DNA of 64,000 nt, taken from positions 1 to 64,000 of the forward strand of contig NZ_JAPZQK010000019.1 of the NCBI RefSeq assembly GCF_027530345.1, read 5' to 3'. Numbering within the stretch: the first letter of the stretch is position 1; each line of letters starts with the position of its first letter. The notes beneath the pieces are model-generated. The model did not search any database. It was not told where the DNA came from and saw nothing but the letters and a program-made list of their open reading frames with translations. A program made the position numbers and the translations under genes. This DNA comes from Silanimonas sp. GTDB taxonomy: Bacteria > Pseudomonadota > Gammaproteobacteria > Xanthomonadales > Xanthomonadaceae. Below, one piece after another: positions 15,181-24,104 of the stretch.

Positions 15181-17197
15181 CCGGCGTGCTTCCGGCCTCG
15201 CGGTGAGCGTCCGGGCCCGGCGGGGCGATCTGCTGGCCGTCGGGCCAGCGGACCGCTGGGCGATGGAACAACCAGCCCTGCACCTTGGCGAAGCCCTGGG
15301 CCTGGCAGAAGGCGAACTGCTCCGGCGTCTCCACGCCCTCCGCCACCACGTCCAGGCCGAGCGAGCGGCCGAGCACGCCGATGGCCGCGGCGATGGCATT
15401 GCCGAACCGGTCGCCGCTGCCGATGAAACTGCGGTCGATCTTCAGCCGGTCGGCGCGCAACTCGCGGAGGTGCGACAGCGAGGAATAGCCGGTGCCGAGG
15501 TCGTCGAGGGCGATGCGCACGCCGAGGGCGCGCAGCGCATCGACGATGTCGCGGGCGCGGGCGAGGTCGTGCATCGCGGCCGATTCAGTGATCTCCAGTT
15601 CCAGCAGGGCGGGCGGCAGCCGGTTGCGCCGCAGTTGCGCCTCGACGGCTGCGGGCAGGCCGAAATCGAGCACGGAGGCCGCGGACAGGTTCAGTGCCAC
15701 GGGCACCTCCGGCAGGCCGGCCTCCTGGCGTTCGCGCAGGTGCCGGCAGACGCGGTCGAGCACCCAGCGGTCGATGTCGCCCATGAGGCCGCCGCGTTCG
15801 GCGGCCGGCAGGAAGCGGCCGGGCGGCAGCACGCCTTGCACCGGGTGCTTCCAGCGCAGCAGGGCTTCCACGCCGTCCAGATGCCCAGTGGCCACGTCGA
15901 AGATGCCCTGGTACTCGAGGAAGAGCTGGTCTTCGCCAATGGCGCGGTAGAGCGCGCCGACGATCTCGACCTCGTCGGCGTCGGAGCGCGCCTGCTCGGG
16001 CTCGAAGCGCAGCATGTGCATGCCGGCGGCTTCGGCCTTCTCCTGCGCGAGGCAGGCGCAGGCCAGCAGGCTCTCGACGCTCTCGCGCTGCTGGCGGACG
16101 GCGTAGCCGAAGCTCACGCCGACCGGATGGCCGAGGCCTTGGGCGACGGATTCGACCTCGCGGCGGCGGGCCAGCACGTCGGCGTCGGCCAGCGAACCGT
16201 CGGCGGTGATGGCGATCGCGAGGCGGTCGCTGTCGATGCGGCCGATCGCGAGGAAGTGGTAGCTGCGCCCCGCGACCAGGGCCTCGCCGACGCGCTGCAG
16301 CGCCTCGCGCGCCCAGGCAGAGCCGAGCGTGCGTTCCAGCATCGGGTAGCGCTGCAGGTGCACGGTCATCAGTGTGAGGGGAGCACCGCCCGCGGCCCCC
16401 TGGTCGATGCGCCGGAGGAAGCCGTGCCGGTTCGGCAGGCCCGTGTCCTCGTCGAAGTGCGCCATGCGTTCGGCAGTGAGCGTCTTGGCTTCGGCCATCG
16501 CCTGGGTGCGCTCCTGCACCCACACCAGCATCGCGATGGCGAGGGCCATCACGCCGACGAGGCAGAACAGCTGCAGCCACACCGTCACGTCCGCGCCCCA
16601 GGCCTGCCAGTCGTGCACGAGGGTGGTCACGGTGTTCACACCGTTGCTGGCGGCGAGGATCGACAGCGACCCCACCACCAGCCCTTGCCCGAGCGTGCGG
16701 CCGCTGTCGGGCCGGTGTCGCGCCATCAGCACCACGAGGGCCGCGTAGGCCAGGGTCGTGATCAGTGAGCGGACGCCGACGCGCAGCGTGGTGCGCAGTT
16801 CCGCACCGGCCGCGTCGAAGGCCCCGGGCCACGCGAGTGCGACGCCGACGACGACCGCTGCCGCGATGCTCAGGCGGAAGGTGCCGGGGCGAAGCCCTTG
16901 CCGCAGCACCGTGAGGTACAGCGCGAGGGCGAGGAAGACGAGATGGATGACCGAGGCGGACTGCGAGGCCGCGCTCACCAGCGTGCGCGTCAGGACCCAC
17001 TGCGGCCCTTGCCCGGCCAGCCAGAACGAGAGCATGGACAGCGCGTGGAAGGCGCCCAGCGCGGCGAAGCTGGTGGCGAGGATGCGGCGCGACATCCGCA
17101 GCCGGTTGCCGCCCATCTGCGCCGCCACAGCCGCCATCGCGAAGGCGATGACCGCCTGCGTGATGTTGAGGAAAACCAGGATCTCGCTGCTCTCCAT
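15176..17197 (-). CDS. EAL-domain c-di-GMP phosphodiesterase with degenerate GGDEF and membrane sensor
   Basis: This is a 673-residue protein. Residues 1-225 form a membrane region of about seven hydrophobic segments (sensor-like), then a GGDEF-type domain (about 245-400) in which [13 protein letters not shown] is kept but the active motif is replaced by IDSDR, so it should not make c-di-GMP. The EAL domain (about 415-655) keeps the catalytic set: [39 protein letters not shown] and AEGVET. It should therefore hydrolyse c-di-GMP, perhaps with GTP or another ligand sensed by the degenerate domain. It starts 8 nt after the barrel-like gene, suggesting co-transcription. Confidence 0.9.
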   Translation of the reverse strand: MESSEILVFLNITQAVIAFAMAAVAAQMGGNRLRMSRRILATSFAALGAFHALSMLSFWLAGQGPQWVLTRTLVSAASQSASVIHLVFLALALYLTVLRQGLRPGTFRLSIAAAVVVGVALAWPGAFDAAGAELRTTLRVGVRSLITTLAYAALVVLMARHRPDSGRTLGQGLVVGSLSILAASNGVNTVTTLVHDWQAWGADVTVWLQLFCLVGVMALAIAMLVWVQERTQAMAEAKTLTAERMAHFDEDTGLPNRHGFLRRIDQGAAGGAPLTLMTVHLQRYPMLERTLGSAWAREALQRVGEALVAGRSYHFLAIGRIDSDRLAIAITADGSLADADVLARRREVESVAQGLGHPVGVSFGYAVRQQRESVESLLACACLAQEKAEAAGMHMLRFEPEQARSDADEVEIVGALYRAIGEDQLFLEYQGIFDVATGHLDGVEALLRWKHPVQGVLPPGRFLPAAERGGLMGDIDRWVLDRVCRHLRERQEAGLPEVPVALNLSAASVLDFGLPAAVEAQLRRNRLPPALLELEITESAAMHDLARARDIVDALRALGVRIALDDLGTGYSSLSHLRELRADRLKIDRSFIGSGDRFGNAIAAAIGVLGRSLGLDVVAEGVETPEQFAFCQAQGFAKVQGWLFHRPAVRWPDGQQIAPPGPDAHREAGSTPV

Positions 17198-17205
17198 CGA
17201 CGGAC

Positions 17206-18366
17206 TCAGCGCTCGATGCGGATGCCGACGGCGAGCTGGTGCTCCCGCAGGAAGCGGTGGCCGAGCCGATGGCGGGTTTCGACGAAGAACGAGCGGCCGC
17301 CGGTGCGGACCCAGGTCAGCCCGAGGGCGACGTCGATCCACTGGTCATCGGGTTCTTCGGTGGCGAACCGGACCGGCGTGCCGCGCGCATCGTCGAGGAA
17401 GCGCACGCCCAGGGTGCGCGAGGGGTCATCGAGCTCACGGATGGCGGTGAGGCGCGCGCTCGGCACCCAGACGCCGGAGGGGCGGGAGATCGCGCCGGAC
17501 ACCAAGGCATCGAGCTGGACCCGGCGGGTGCGGCGCTCGCGCGCCGGCACCGCCAGCGCCCATCCGGCGCCGCCCGATTCCGCGTAAGGCGCGATGCGGA
17601 CGCGCGAATCGTCGATGCCGAGCCCGCTGTCGATCGAGATCGCGCCAAAGCTGTCGTTGCGCCGGACCGCCAACGCCGCGCCGCGCCGGCGGGTGTCGGT
17701 GCGTGCGCGGGCTTCGCTGTCGATTGCTTCCCCGCCAGGCAGGGCGTAGCGCACGCGGCGCCGGCTTTCGAGGCGGCCCTCGCTCCAGTCCGCCTGGGCC
17801 TCGAGGCGCCAGGTCGTCGAAGGCATCCACGCCGCGACCAGCAGCGGGCCATCGACCCGGGCGTCGAGTCGGCCGTCCGAGGCGGTGTAGTCCAGCGTTT
17901 CGCGCAGGGACTGCCAGCCGCCGTCGAGGCTGAGCGTCGGCAACGGCTGCCAGCCCGCGCCCAGCAGCAGGCCGGTCCGTCCGGCCTCGAAACCGGCTTC
18001 GATCCGGCCCTCGCGCCGGTCGAGGCCGCCATCGATCACGCTGGCCCAGGCGCTCCAGCGCTGGGCCGTTTCGTCGGTCCGGGGTGCCGAAGGATCGGAG
18101 GTGCCACCTTGCGTGTCGGCCACGCGCGCATGTCCGGGCAGTTCTCCGAGTCGCTGCGCTTGGGCCGCGCTCTCGAAGCCGCCCGACCCGACGGCACCCA
18201 GCGCCGCGCAGCGTGAGGCCAGCTCGCGGACCGCGCCGGCACAGACCGCGGGCAAGGCGGCCCGGAGGGCATCGCTGGGGCTGGGCGCAGGCTGGGCCCG
18301 TGCCTGTGGCAGGAGGGCCGACGCGACCAGCAGGCTTACGAGGACACTGTGGCCGCGGATTCCCAT
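17206..18366 (-). CDS. Outer-membrane beta-barrel-like exported protein
   Basis: This is a 386-residue protein with a signal peptide (SVLVSLLVASALLPQARAQ, cleavage near 24). After a helical front with cysteine pairs, the C-terminal ~270 residues alternate polar and hydrophobic residues in many short strands (WSAWASVIDGGLDRREGR, VDGPLLVAAWMPSTTWRLEA, QWIDVALGLTWVRTG, LAVGIRIER), resembling an autotransporter-type barrel, although there is no passenger domain of useful size. The last residue is Arg, not the usual Phe. It precedes the EAL gene by 8 nt. On the - strand TACTGT (18394-18399) and GGAGCAAGG form a plausible promoter and ribosome site. Precise family unknown. Confidence 0.65.
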   Translation of the reverse strand: MGIRGHSVLVSLLVASALLPQARAQPAPSPSDALRAALPAVCAGAVRELASRCAALGAVGSGGFESAAQAQRLGELPGHARVADTQGGTSDPSAPRTDETAQRWSAWASVIDGGLDRREGRIEAGFEAGRTGLLLGAGWQPLPTLSLDGGWQSLRETLDYTASDGRLDARVDGPLLVAAWMPSTTWRLEAQADWSEGRLESRRRVRYALPGGEAIDSEARARTDTRRRGAALAVRRNDSFGAISIDSGLGIDDSRVRIAPYAESGGAGWALAVPARERRTRRVQLDALVSGAISRPSGVWVPSARLTAIRELDDPSRTLGVRFLDDARGTPVRFATEEPDDQWIDVALGLTWVRTGGRSFFVETRHRLGHRFLREHQLAVGIRIER

Positions 18367-18393
18367 CGCCTTGCTCCGTTCTGTCCAGCGGAC

Positions 18394-18399
18394 ACAGTA
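18394..18399 (-). promoter_or_regulatory. Possible -10 (TACTGT) for barrel/EAL transcript
   Basis: TACTGT on the - strand lies 27 nt before the ATG at 18366, and a GGAG ribosome site follows in the leader. No clear -35 is visible. Confidence 0.3.
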
Positions 18400-18470
18400 G
18401 AGACCTTGGCGCAGCGGCGAAAGTCGCCGACGGCCACGCCGCGTGAAATCGCACCCCCGACTTCCGGCAG

Positions 18471-18499
18471 GGGGGAGGGGGGAGGGGGCGGGCTAGACT
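18471..18499 (+). promoter_or_regulatory. G-quadruplex motif abutting a -10-like element before the S46 gene
   Basis: Four G-runs of 6, 5, 5 and 3 bases (18471-18492) separated by single A, A and C bases form a textbook quadruplex motif with 1-nt loops on the non-template strand. TAGACT (18494-18499) follows one base later and could be the -10 for the gene at 18560. The G-tract occupies the spacer/-35 region, where no -35 sequence is present. Confidence 0.45.
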
Positions 18500-18559
18500 C
18501 GGGAAGTTTCGTTCGCAAGCATTCCGCTGCGCCTAATTGTCCGAACCGGGGAACCCCTC

Positions 18560-20743
18560 ATGCGTCGACTTCCGCTTGCCGCCGCCGTCGCGGCCACGCT
18601 CATCGCTTCCGCCGCCACCGCCCGCGAGGGCATGTGGGTGCCGCAGCAGTTGCCCGAGATCGCCGGGCCGCTGAAGGACGCCGGCCTCGAGCTCTCGCCC
18701 GAGCAGCTCGCCAACCTCACTGGCGACCCGATGGGCGCCGTCGTCGCACTGGGCGGCTGCACGGCGAGCTTCGTCTCGCCGAATGGCCTCGTCGCCACCA
18801 ACCACCACTGCGCCTACGGCGCCATCCAGCTGAACTCGACGCCCGAGAAGAACCTGATGGCCACGGGCTTCAACGCCGCGACGCCGGCCGATGAAGTCTC
18901 CGCCGGCCCGAATGCGCGCGTGTTCGTGATGGACCAGATCACCGACGTCACCGCCGACATGCGCGCCGCGATCGCCGGCGCCGCCGACGGCCTCGCGCGC
19001 CAGAACGCGCTGGAGGCCAAGCAGAAGGCGCTGATCGCCGCCTGCGAAAGCGAAGCCGGCTTCCGCTGCACGCTTTACTCGTTCTTCGGCGGCCAGACCT
19101 TCCGCCTGTTCCGCCAGATGGAAATCCGCGACGTCCGCCTCGCCTACGCGCCGCCGTCCTCGATCGGCAACTACGGTGGCGAGGTCGACAACTGGATGTG
19201 GCCGCGCCACACCGGCGACTTCACCTTCTACCGCGCCTACGTGGGCCCGGACGGCAAGCCGGCCGCGTTCTCGAAGGACAACGTGCCCTACCAGCCGAAG
19301 CACTGGCTGAAGCTCGCCGACCAGCCGCTCGAGGCCGGTGATTTCGTCATGGTGGCCGGCTATCCGGGCCAGACCAACCGCTACGCGCTGTTCGACGAGT
19401 TCCAGAACGTCGCCGAGTGGCAGTACCCGGTGGTGGGCCAGCACCTGAAGAACGTCGTCGCCCTCGTCGAGACGGCCGGCAAGGCCGACAAGGACGTGGA
19501 GGTGAAGTACGCCGCCACGATCCGCGGTTGGCAGAACGCGATGAAGAACTGGGACGGCCAGCTGGAAGGCTTCCAGCGCATCGATGCGCTGGCCACCAAG
19601 CAGGCCGAGGAGCAGGCCGTGCTCGACTGGCTGCGTGCCGGCGCGGCCGGTGCCGAGGGCCTCGATGCGAAGGCCGCCCTCGACGCGCACGCCGCGCTCG
19701 AAGCCCTGGCCGCCAAGGCCCGCGAGACCCGCGAACGCGACCTCGCCCTGGGCCAGGTCGGCAACACTGGCCTGCTGGGCAGTGTGCGCCAGCTCTACCG
19801 CCTCGCCGTCGAGAAGGCGAAGCCGGACCTCGAGCGCGCGCCGGGCTTCCAGCAGCGCGACCTGCCGGGCATCGAAGGCGGCCAGCGCCAGCTGGAGCGC
19901 CGCTACGCCCGCAGCATGGAGATGCAGCTGATGGCCTACTGGCTGGGCCACTACGCCAAGCTGCCGGCCACGCAGCGCGTGCCGGCGCTGGACGCCATCG
20001 TCGGCGACGGCAGCGAGGCGGCGATCAAGGCCGGTCTCGAGAAGCTCTACGCGGGCACCCAGCTCGAAGGCACCGATGCGCGCCTTGCGCTGCTGACGGC
20101 CGACAAGGCCACGCTCGACGCGAGCACCGACCCGATGGTGAAGCTGGCCGCGGCCCTGCACCCGACGATGCTCGCCCTCGAGAACGAGGCGAAGTCGCGC
20201 GGTGGCGACAGCCTGCTGCACCGCCCTGCCTTCCTCGCCGCCGTGCAGGCCTACCGCAAGTCGAAGGGCGGCCACGTTTATCCGGACGCCAACCTCAGCT
20301 TGCGCATCACCTTCGGCAACGTGACGGGCTACACGCCGCGCGACGGCGTGGCCTACACCCCGTTCACCACGCTCGAAGGCCTCGCGGCCAAGGCGACGGG
20401 CACCGAGCCCTTCGACGCCCCGCAGGTGCAGCTCGACGCGATCCGCGAGCGCCGCCACGGCAACCGCGCCGATGCTGCGCTGGGCACCGTGCCGGTGAAC
20501 TTCCTGTCCGACCTCGACATCACCGGTGGCAACTCCGGTTCGCCGGTGATGGACGCGCGCGGCCGCCTCGTTGGCCTCGCCTTCGACGGCAACTGGGAAT
20601 CGGTGAGCTCGAACTGGGTGTTCGACCCGAAGATGACGCGCATGATCGCCGTCGATTCGCGCTACATGATGTGGACGATGGAGCACGCCTACCCGGCGCC
20701 GCAGTTCGTCAAGGAGCTCGAGGACGCCGCCAAGCCGCGCTGA
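18560..20743 (+). CDS. S46-family dipeptidyl peptidase (DPP7/DAP BII type)
   Basis: This 727-residue exported serine peptidase removes dipeptides from the N-termini of oligopeptides in the periplasm, serving peptide-based nutrition. The signal peptide (1-22) ends ATA-REG. The chymotrypsin-like catalytic residues are split across the chain: His in LVATNHHCAYG (82-83), a candidate Asp in EVDNWMWPRHTGDF, and Ser659 in GGNSGSPVMD. Eighteen residues after the Ser comes Gly677 in FDGNW; in the family this site is Gly in DPP7-type enzymes with hydrophobic P1 preference and Arg in DPP11-type enzymes specific for Asp/Glu, so DPP7 type is predicted. It is transcribed alone, behind the G-rich promoter region. 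Confidence 0.93.
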   Translation: MRRLPLAAAVAATLIASAATAREGMWVPQQLPEIAGPLKDAGLELSPEQLANLTGDPMGAVVALGGCTASFVSPNGLVATNHHCAYGAIQLNSTPEKNLMATGFNAATPADEVSAGPNARVFVMDQITDVTADMRAAIAGAADGLARQNALEAKQKALIAACESEAGFRCTLYSFFGGQTFRLFRQMEIRDVRLAYAPPSSIGNYGGEVDNWMWPRHTGDFTFYRAYVGPDGKPAAFSKDNVPYQPKHWLKLADQPLEAGDFVMVAGYPGQTNRYALFDEFQNVAEWQYPVVGQHLKNVVALVETAGKADKDVEVKYAATIRGWQNAMKNWDGQLEGFQRIDALATKQAEEQAVLDWLRAGAAGAEGLDAKAALDAHAALEALAAKARETRERDLALGQVGNTGLLGSVRQLYRLAVEKAKPDLERAPGFQQRDLPGIEGGQRQLERRYARSMEMQLMAYWLGHYAKLPATQRVPALDAIVGDGSEAAIKAGLEKLYAGTQLEGTDARLALLTADKATLDASTDPMVKLAAALHPTMLALENEAKSRGGDSLLHRPAFLAAVQAYRKSKGGHVYPDANLSLRITFGNVTGYTPRDGVAYTPFTTLEGLAAKATGTEPFDAPQVQLDAIRERRHGNRADAALGTVPVNFLSDLDITGGNSGSPVMDARGRLVGLAFDGNWESVSSNWVFDPKMTRMIAVDSRYMMWTMEHAYPAPQFVKELEDAAKPR

Positions 20744-20795
20744 GTCGCACGCGCCCGGCGTGCCCTTCGGGGCATGCCCGGGGCCTCGCACCGGG

Positions 20796-20815
20796 GGCGG
20801 CCGCAAGGCCGCCTT
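20796..20815 (+). terminator. Intrinsic terminator after the S46 peptidase gene
   Basis: A perfect 7-bp stem GGCGGCC/GGCCGCC closes a GCAA tetraloop and is followed by TT and a weakly T-rich stretch (CGTCGTTT). It lies 52 nt after the peptidase stop. Confidence 0.55.
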
Positions 20816-20828
20816 CGTCGTTTCCGGC

Positions 20829-20834
20829 TACGCT
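20829..20834 (+). promoter_or_regulatory. Possible -10 (TACGCT) for the beta-CASP RNase gene
   Basis: GGCTACGCTCGGGG lies just after the preceding terminator and 24 nt before the ATG at 20859, with AGGAGA between. It resembles the other GGCTANNCT elements of the window. Confidence 0.3.
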
Positions 20835-20858
20835 CGGGGCATCGACAGGAGAACGTGC

Positions 20859-22271
20859 ATGCGGGTGATCTTCCACGGGGCTGCAGGCGAAGTGACGGGT
20901 TCCTGCCACGAGGTCGAAGCGGCTGGCCATCGCGTGCTGCTCGATTGCGGCCTGATCCAGGGCAGCCGCGCCGACGAGGCGCGCAACCGCGAGGATTTTG
21001 GCTTCGATTCCGAGGCCATCGATGCGGTGGTGCTGAGCCATGCGCACATCGACCACTGCGGCCGCCTGCCGCTGCTGGTGAAGCGCGGCTTCCGCGGCCC
21101 GATCTGGACCCAGCGCGCCACCGCCGATCTGCTGAAGGTGATGCTGGAGGATTCGGCGAAACTCGCGCAGGCCGATGCCGAGCGCGCGCGTCGTCGTTTG
21201 CACGAAGGGCGCGGCGGTCGCGACGACGAGGAGGAGCTCGAGCCGCTGTACACGCTCGACGACGTCACCAAGACGCTCAAACACGTGCGCGCGATCGGCT
21301 ACGACGCGCCGACTGCGCTGTTCCCAGGCCTCGTCCTGACGCTGCGCGATGCCGGCCACATCCTCGGCTCGGCCAGCGTCGAGCTGGTCGAGACCGCCGC
21401 GGATGGCACGCGCCGGACCCTCGTGTTCTCCGGCGACCTCGGGCCTACGGGAACGCCGATCCTGCGCGACGCCGCGCCGGTGCCGCACGCCGACCTGCTG
21501 CTGCTGGAGGCCACCTACGGCGGCCGCCTGCACCGCGAGCGCGCGGCCACCGTCACCGAGCTCGGCGAGATCTTCGACGAAGCGTGGCGCGATCGCGGCA
21601 ACGTCGTCATCCCGGCCTTCGCCGTCGGTCGCACGCAGGAGCTGCTCTACGCGTTCGCCCAACATTTCGACGACTGGGGCCTGGGCCGCTGGCAGATCTT
21701 CCTCGACAGCCCGATGGCCACCAAGGTGCTCGGCGTCTACGAGCGGCACGCGGAGCTCTTCGACGAGGAAGCGGCGCGCGTTTTCGCGACGACGCCCCAT
21801 CCGCTGCGGCTGAAGAACCTGCACCTCACCGACAGCACCGAGGACTCGATGGCCATCAATCGCATCGACAGCGGGGCCATCATCATCGCCGGCTCGGGCA
21901 TGGCCAACGGCGGGCGTGTGCGCCACCACCTGCGCCATCGCCTGCCGTTCGACCGCAACCACGTGGTGTTCGTTGGCTACCAGGCTGCGGGAACGCTGGG
22001 CCGACGCCTCGTGGATGGCGCGGCCTACGTGCGCGTGCTCGGCAGCGAGGTGCCCGTGCGAGCGAAGCGGCACACGGTGGGCGGGCTTTCGGCGCACGCC
22101 GACCAGGCCGGCCTGCTTGACTGGTACGGCCGCGTGGGCGGCCGCCCGGACACCGTGCTCGTGCACGGTGAAGACGATGCCCGCGAGGCCATGGCGCGCG
22201 AATTGCGCCGCCGCTTCGACGCCGACGTCGAACTGGCCCGACCGGACATGGCCCGCACCGTGGGCCGCTGA
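20859..22271 (+). CDS. Metallo-beta-lactamase/beta-CASP RNase-like hydrolase
   Basis: This is a 470-residue zinc hydrolase of the beta-CASP group. The lactamase-fold metal motif SHAHIDHCGRLP lies at about 64-75, with later metal ligands in DAGHILGSASV and FSGDLGP. The beta-CASP part has PAFAVGRTQELLY, and the C-terminal RNA-specificity region contains IIAGSGMANGGRVRHHL and GGLSAHADQ, typical of CPSF73-like bacterial RNases. The likely role is RNA processing or decay in the cytoplasm; the target is unknown. The ATG at 20859 has AGGAGA at ideal spacing; an upstream extension is rejected. It converges with the PilZ gene. Confidence 0.9.
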   Translation: MRVIFHGAAGEVTGSCHEVEAAGHRVLLDCGLIQGSRADEARNREDFGFDSEAIDAVVLSHAHIDHCGRLPLLVKRGFRGPIWTQRATADLLKVMLEDSAKLAQADAERARRRLHEGRGGRDDEEELEPLYTLDDVTKTLKHVRAIGYDAPTALFPGLVLTLRDAGHILGSASVELVETAADGTRRTLVFSGDLGPTGTPILRDAAPVPHADLLLLEATYGGRLHRERAATVTELGEIFDEAWRDRGNVVIPAFAVGRTQELLYAFAQHFDDWGLGRWQIFLDSPMATKVLGVYERHAELFDEEAARVFATTPHPLRLKNLHLTDSTEDSMAINRIDSGAIIIAGSGMANGGRVRHHLRHRLPFDRNHVVFVGYQAAGTLGRRLVDGAAYVRVLGSEVPVRAKRHTVGGLSAHADQAGLLDWYGRVGGRPDTVLVHGEDDAREAMARELRRRFDADVELARPDMARTVGR

Positions 22272-22281
22272 GCCGCGAACC

Positions 22282-22956
22282 TCAGGCCGCGTCGAGCGTG
22301 TCGGCGATGTCCTTGAGGTAGATCGAGAGCACGAGTCGCTCCGTCTTCGGCAGGGCGCGGAAGCTCAGCCCCAAGCGCTCGCGGCTGGGCGCCTCCATGG
22401 CGCGGCGATGGCAGATCACCGCCTCGGTGGTGATCTGCGTCTTCTCGCCGTCGGCATCGACGACGAAGCTGATGCGCAGCGTGTCGCCCACGTCGCCCAT
22501 GGGATGCAGGGATTCCATCAGCGCTCCCGAAGCGCTGAGGTCGAGCACCGAGGCCGCCTGCGTCTCGCCTTTCGCGCTGACCGGCGCGAGCTGTGCCGGC
22601 AGCAGGGTGCGCACGCGCAGGGCCTGGCGAACCAGGCGCGCCTGCACGGCTTCCGGCCACGCCAGCAAGGCGTAGACGAAGGGCGCGTCGAAGGTGCCGA
22701 CGGCCTGGGTTTCGAACTGGAAGTCGTACTGGCCGGTGAATCCCTGGACGCCGTAGCGCGCGCCGGCGGTGACCGGCGCCATCTTCTGCCCGGGCAGCGG
22801 CGCGAGCATCAGCCCTTTGCCCTCGATCGCCGCACAGAACTGCCACTCCTGCGCGATGCCGGTGTCACCGATGCGCCAGGTCTGCAGCAGGGTCTTGGGG
22901 CGCAGGCGCAACTGTCGGAGCGGGATGGCGCTTGCGTTGGAAGCGTCGGCGGGCAT
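22282..22956 (-). CDS. PilZ-domain c-di-GMP receptor protein
   Basis: This is a 224-residue protein with an N-terminal beta-rich domain (about 15-110) and a C-terminal PilZ domain. The two c-di-GMP contact motifs are present: R-x-x-x-R in RQALRVR (about 109-115) and D-x-S-x-x-G in DLSASGAL. The overall plan resembles YcgR-type motility brakes, though without flagellar genes nearby the output is unknown. It lies 28 nt downstream of pyrC and is probably co-transcribed with it; its leader contains two long C-runs with AGGA between. It may read the c-di-GMP pool set by the EAL and GGEEF proteins of this window. Confidence 0.85.
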   Translation of the reverse strand: MPADASNASAIPLRQLRLRPKTLLQTWRIGDTGIAQEWQFCAAIEGKGLMLAPLPGQKMAPVTAGARYGVQGFTGQYDFQFETQAVGTFDAPFVYALLAWPEAVQARLVRQALRVRTLLPAQLAPVSAKGETQAASVLDLSASGALMESLHPMGDVGDTLRISFVVDADGEKTQITTEAVICHRRAMEAPSRERLGLSFRALPKTERLVLSIYLKDIADTLDAA

Positions 22957-22984
22957 CGGGGGGGTCCTGCAGTGGGGGGGGGTC

Positions 22985-24070
22985 TCAAGCGGGGCCGAGG
23001 AAGCGCCACGCCATCGATTCGCCGGCTGCCAGCGGCACGAGCGTCTGCGTGCCGTAGGGCAGGGCGGTCGGGATCACGTTCGATTCCCTGCGCAGCTGGA
23101 CGCGCGAGGCGTGCCGCGGCAGGCGGTAGAAATCCGGGCCGAAGTGGCTGGCGAAGCCCTCCAGCTTGTCCAGTGCACCGGCGGCCTCGAACGCACTCGC
23201 GTAAAGCTCCATGGCATGCAGCGCGGTGTAGCAGCCGGCACAGCCGCAGTCGGATTCTTTGTCCCCTTTGGCATGCGGCGCGGAATCGGTGCCGAGGAAG
23301 AAGCGCGCGCTGCCGGAGCTCGCCGCGGCGACGAGCGCCTGGCGATGCACTTCGCGCTTCAGCACCGGCAGGCAGTAGTAGTGCGGGCGGATGCCGCCGG
23401 TGAAGATCGCATTGCGGTTGTAAAGCAGGTGGTGCGCGGTGATCGTCGCCGCGATGTCGCCTTCCGCGTCGCGCACGTAGTCGGCGGCGTCCTTCGTCGT
23501 GATGTGTTCGAACACCACGCGCAGCCCGGGGAAATCGCGCCGCAGCGGGATCAGCTTCTCGTCGATGAACACCTTTTCGCGGTCGAACACGTCGATGTCG
23601 CGGTCGGTCACCTCGCCGTGGATGGCGAGCACCATGCCCACCTCCTGCATCGCCTCGAGCGCCTTGTAGGTGTGCTTGAGGTCGGTGACGCCGGAATCCG
23701 AGTTCGTCGTGGCGCCGGCCGGATAGAGCTTCACCGCATGCACGAAGCCGCTGTCCTTCGCCCGGCGGATCTCCTCGCCCGGCGTTTTGTCGGTGAGATA
23801 GAGCGTCATCAGCGGTTCGAAGTCCGAGCCCGCCGGACGTGCCGCGAGGATGCGCTCGCGGTATTCGGAAGCCAGTGCGGTGGTGGTCACCGGCGGCTTC
23901 AGGTTCGGCATCACGATGGCGCGGCCGAACTGCGCGGCCGTGTGCGGCAGCACGGCCTTCAAGGCCTCGCCGTCGCGCAGGTGCAGGTGCCAGTCGTCGG
24001 GACGGGTGATCGTGAGCGTGGTGCCGTCGGGCACCGAGGCCGGCTGGGTGAAGTGGTGGGCGAGGGTCAT
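22985..24070 (-). CDS. pyrC: Dihydroorotase, type II
   Basis: This 361-residue zinc amidohydrolase interconverts carbamoyl-aspartate and dihydroorotate, step three of de novo pyrimidine synthesis. Visible features are the metal-binding [10 protein letters not shown] near 25-34, the lysine that becomes carboxylated in [14 protein letters not shown], and later metal histidines in LAIHGEV and [19 protein letters not shown] near the end carries the catalytic Asp. Size and motifs match the E. coli-type homodimeric enzyme (348). It sits behind an SGNH hydrolase gene (34-nt gap) and ahead of the PilZ gene on the same strand. Confidence 0.95.
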   Translation of the reverse strand: MTLAHHFTQPASVPDGTTLTITRPDDWHLHLRDGEALKAVLPHTAAQFGRAIVMPNLKPPVTTTALASEYRERILAARPAGSDFEPLMTLYLTDKTPGEEIRRAKDSGFVHAVKLYPAGATTNSDSGVTDLKHTYKALEAMQEVGMVLAIHGEVTDRDIDVFDREKVFIDEKLIPLRRDFPGLRVVFEHITTKDAADYVRDAEGDIAATITAHHLLYNRNAIFTGGIRPHYYCLPVLKREVHRQALVAAASSGSARFFLGTDSAPHAKGDKESDCGCAGCYTALHAMELYASAFEAAGALDKLEGFASHFGPDFYRLPRHASRVQLRRESNVIPTALPYGTQTLVPLAAGESMAWRFLGPA

Positions 24071-24104
24071 GGGACGTCAGCGAAGGCAAGCAGGGCCGAG
24101 GCCG

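Noticed and set aside
15176-17197. Diguanylate cyclase activity for the EAL protein
   Set aside because: The GGDEF motif is replaced by IDSDR, so only phosphodiesterase activity is supported.
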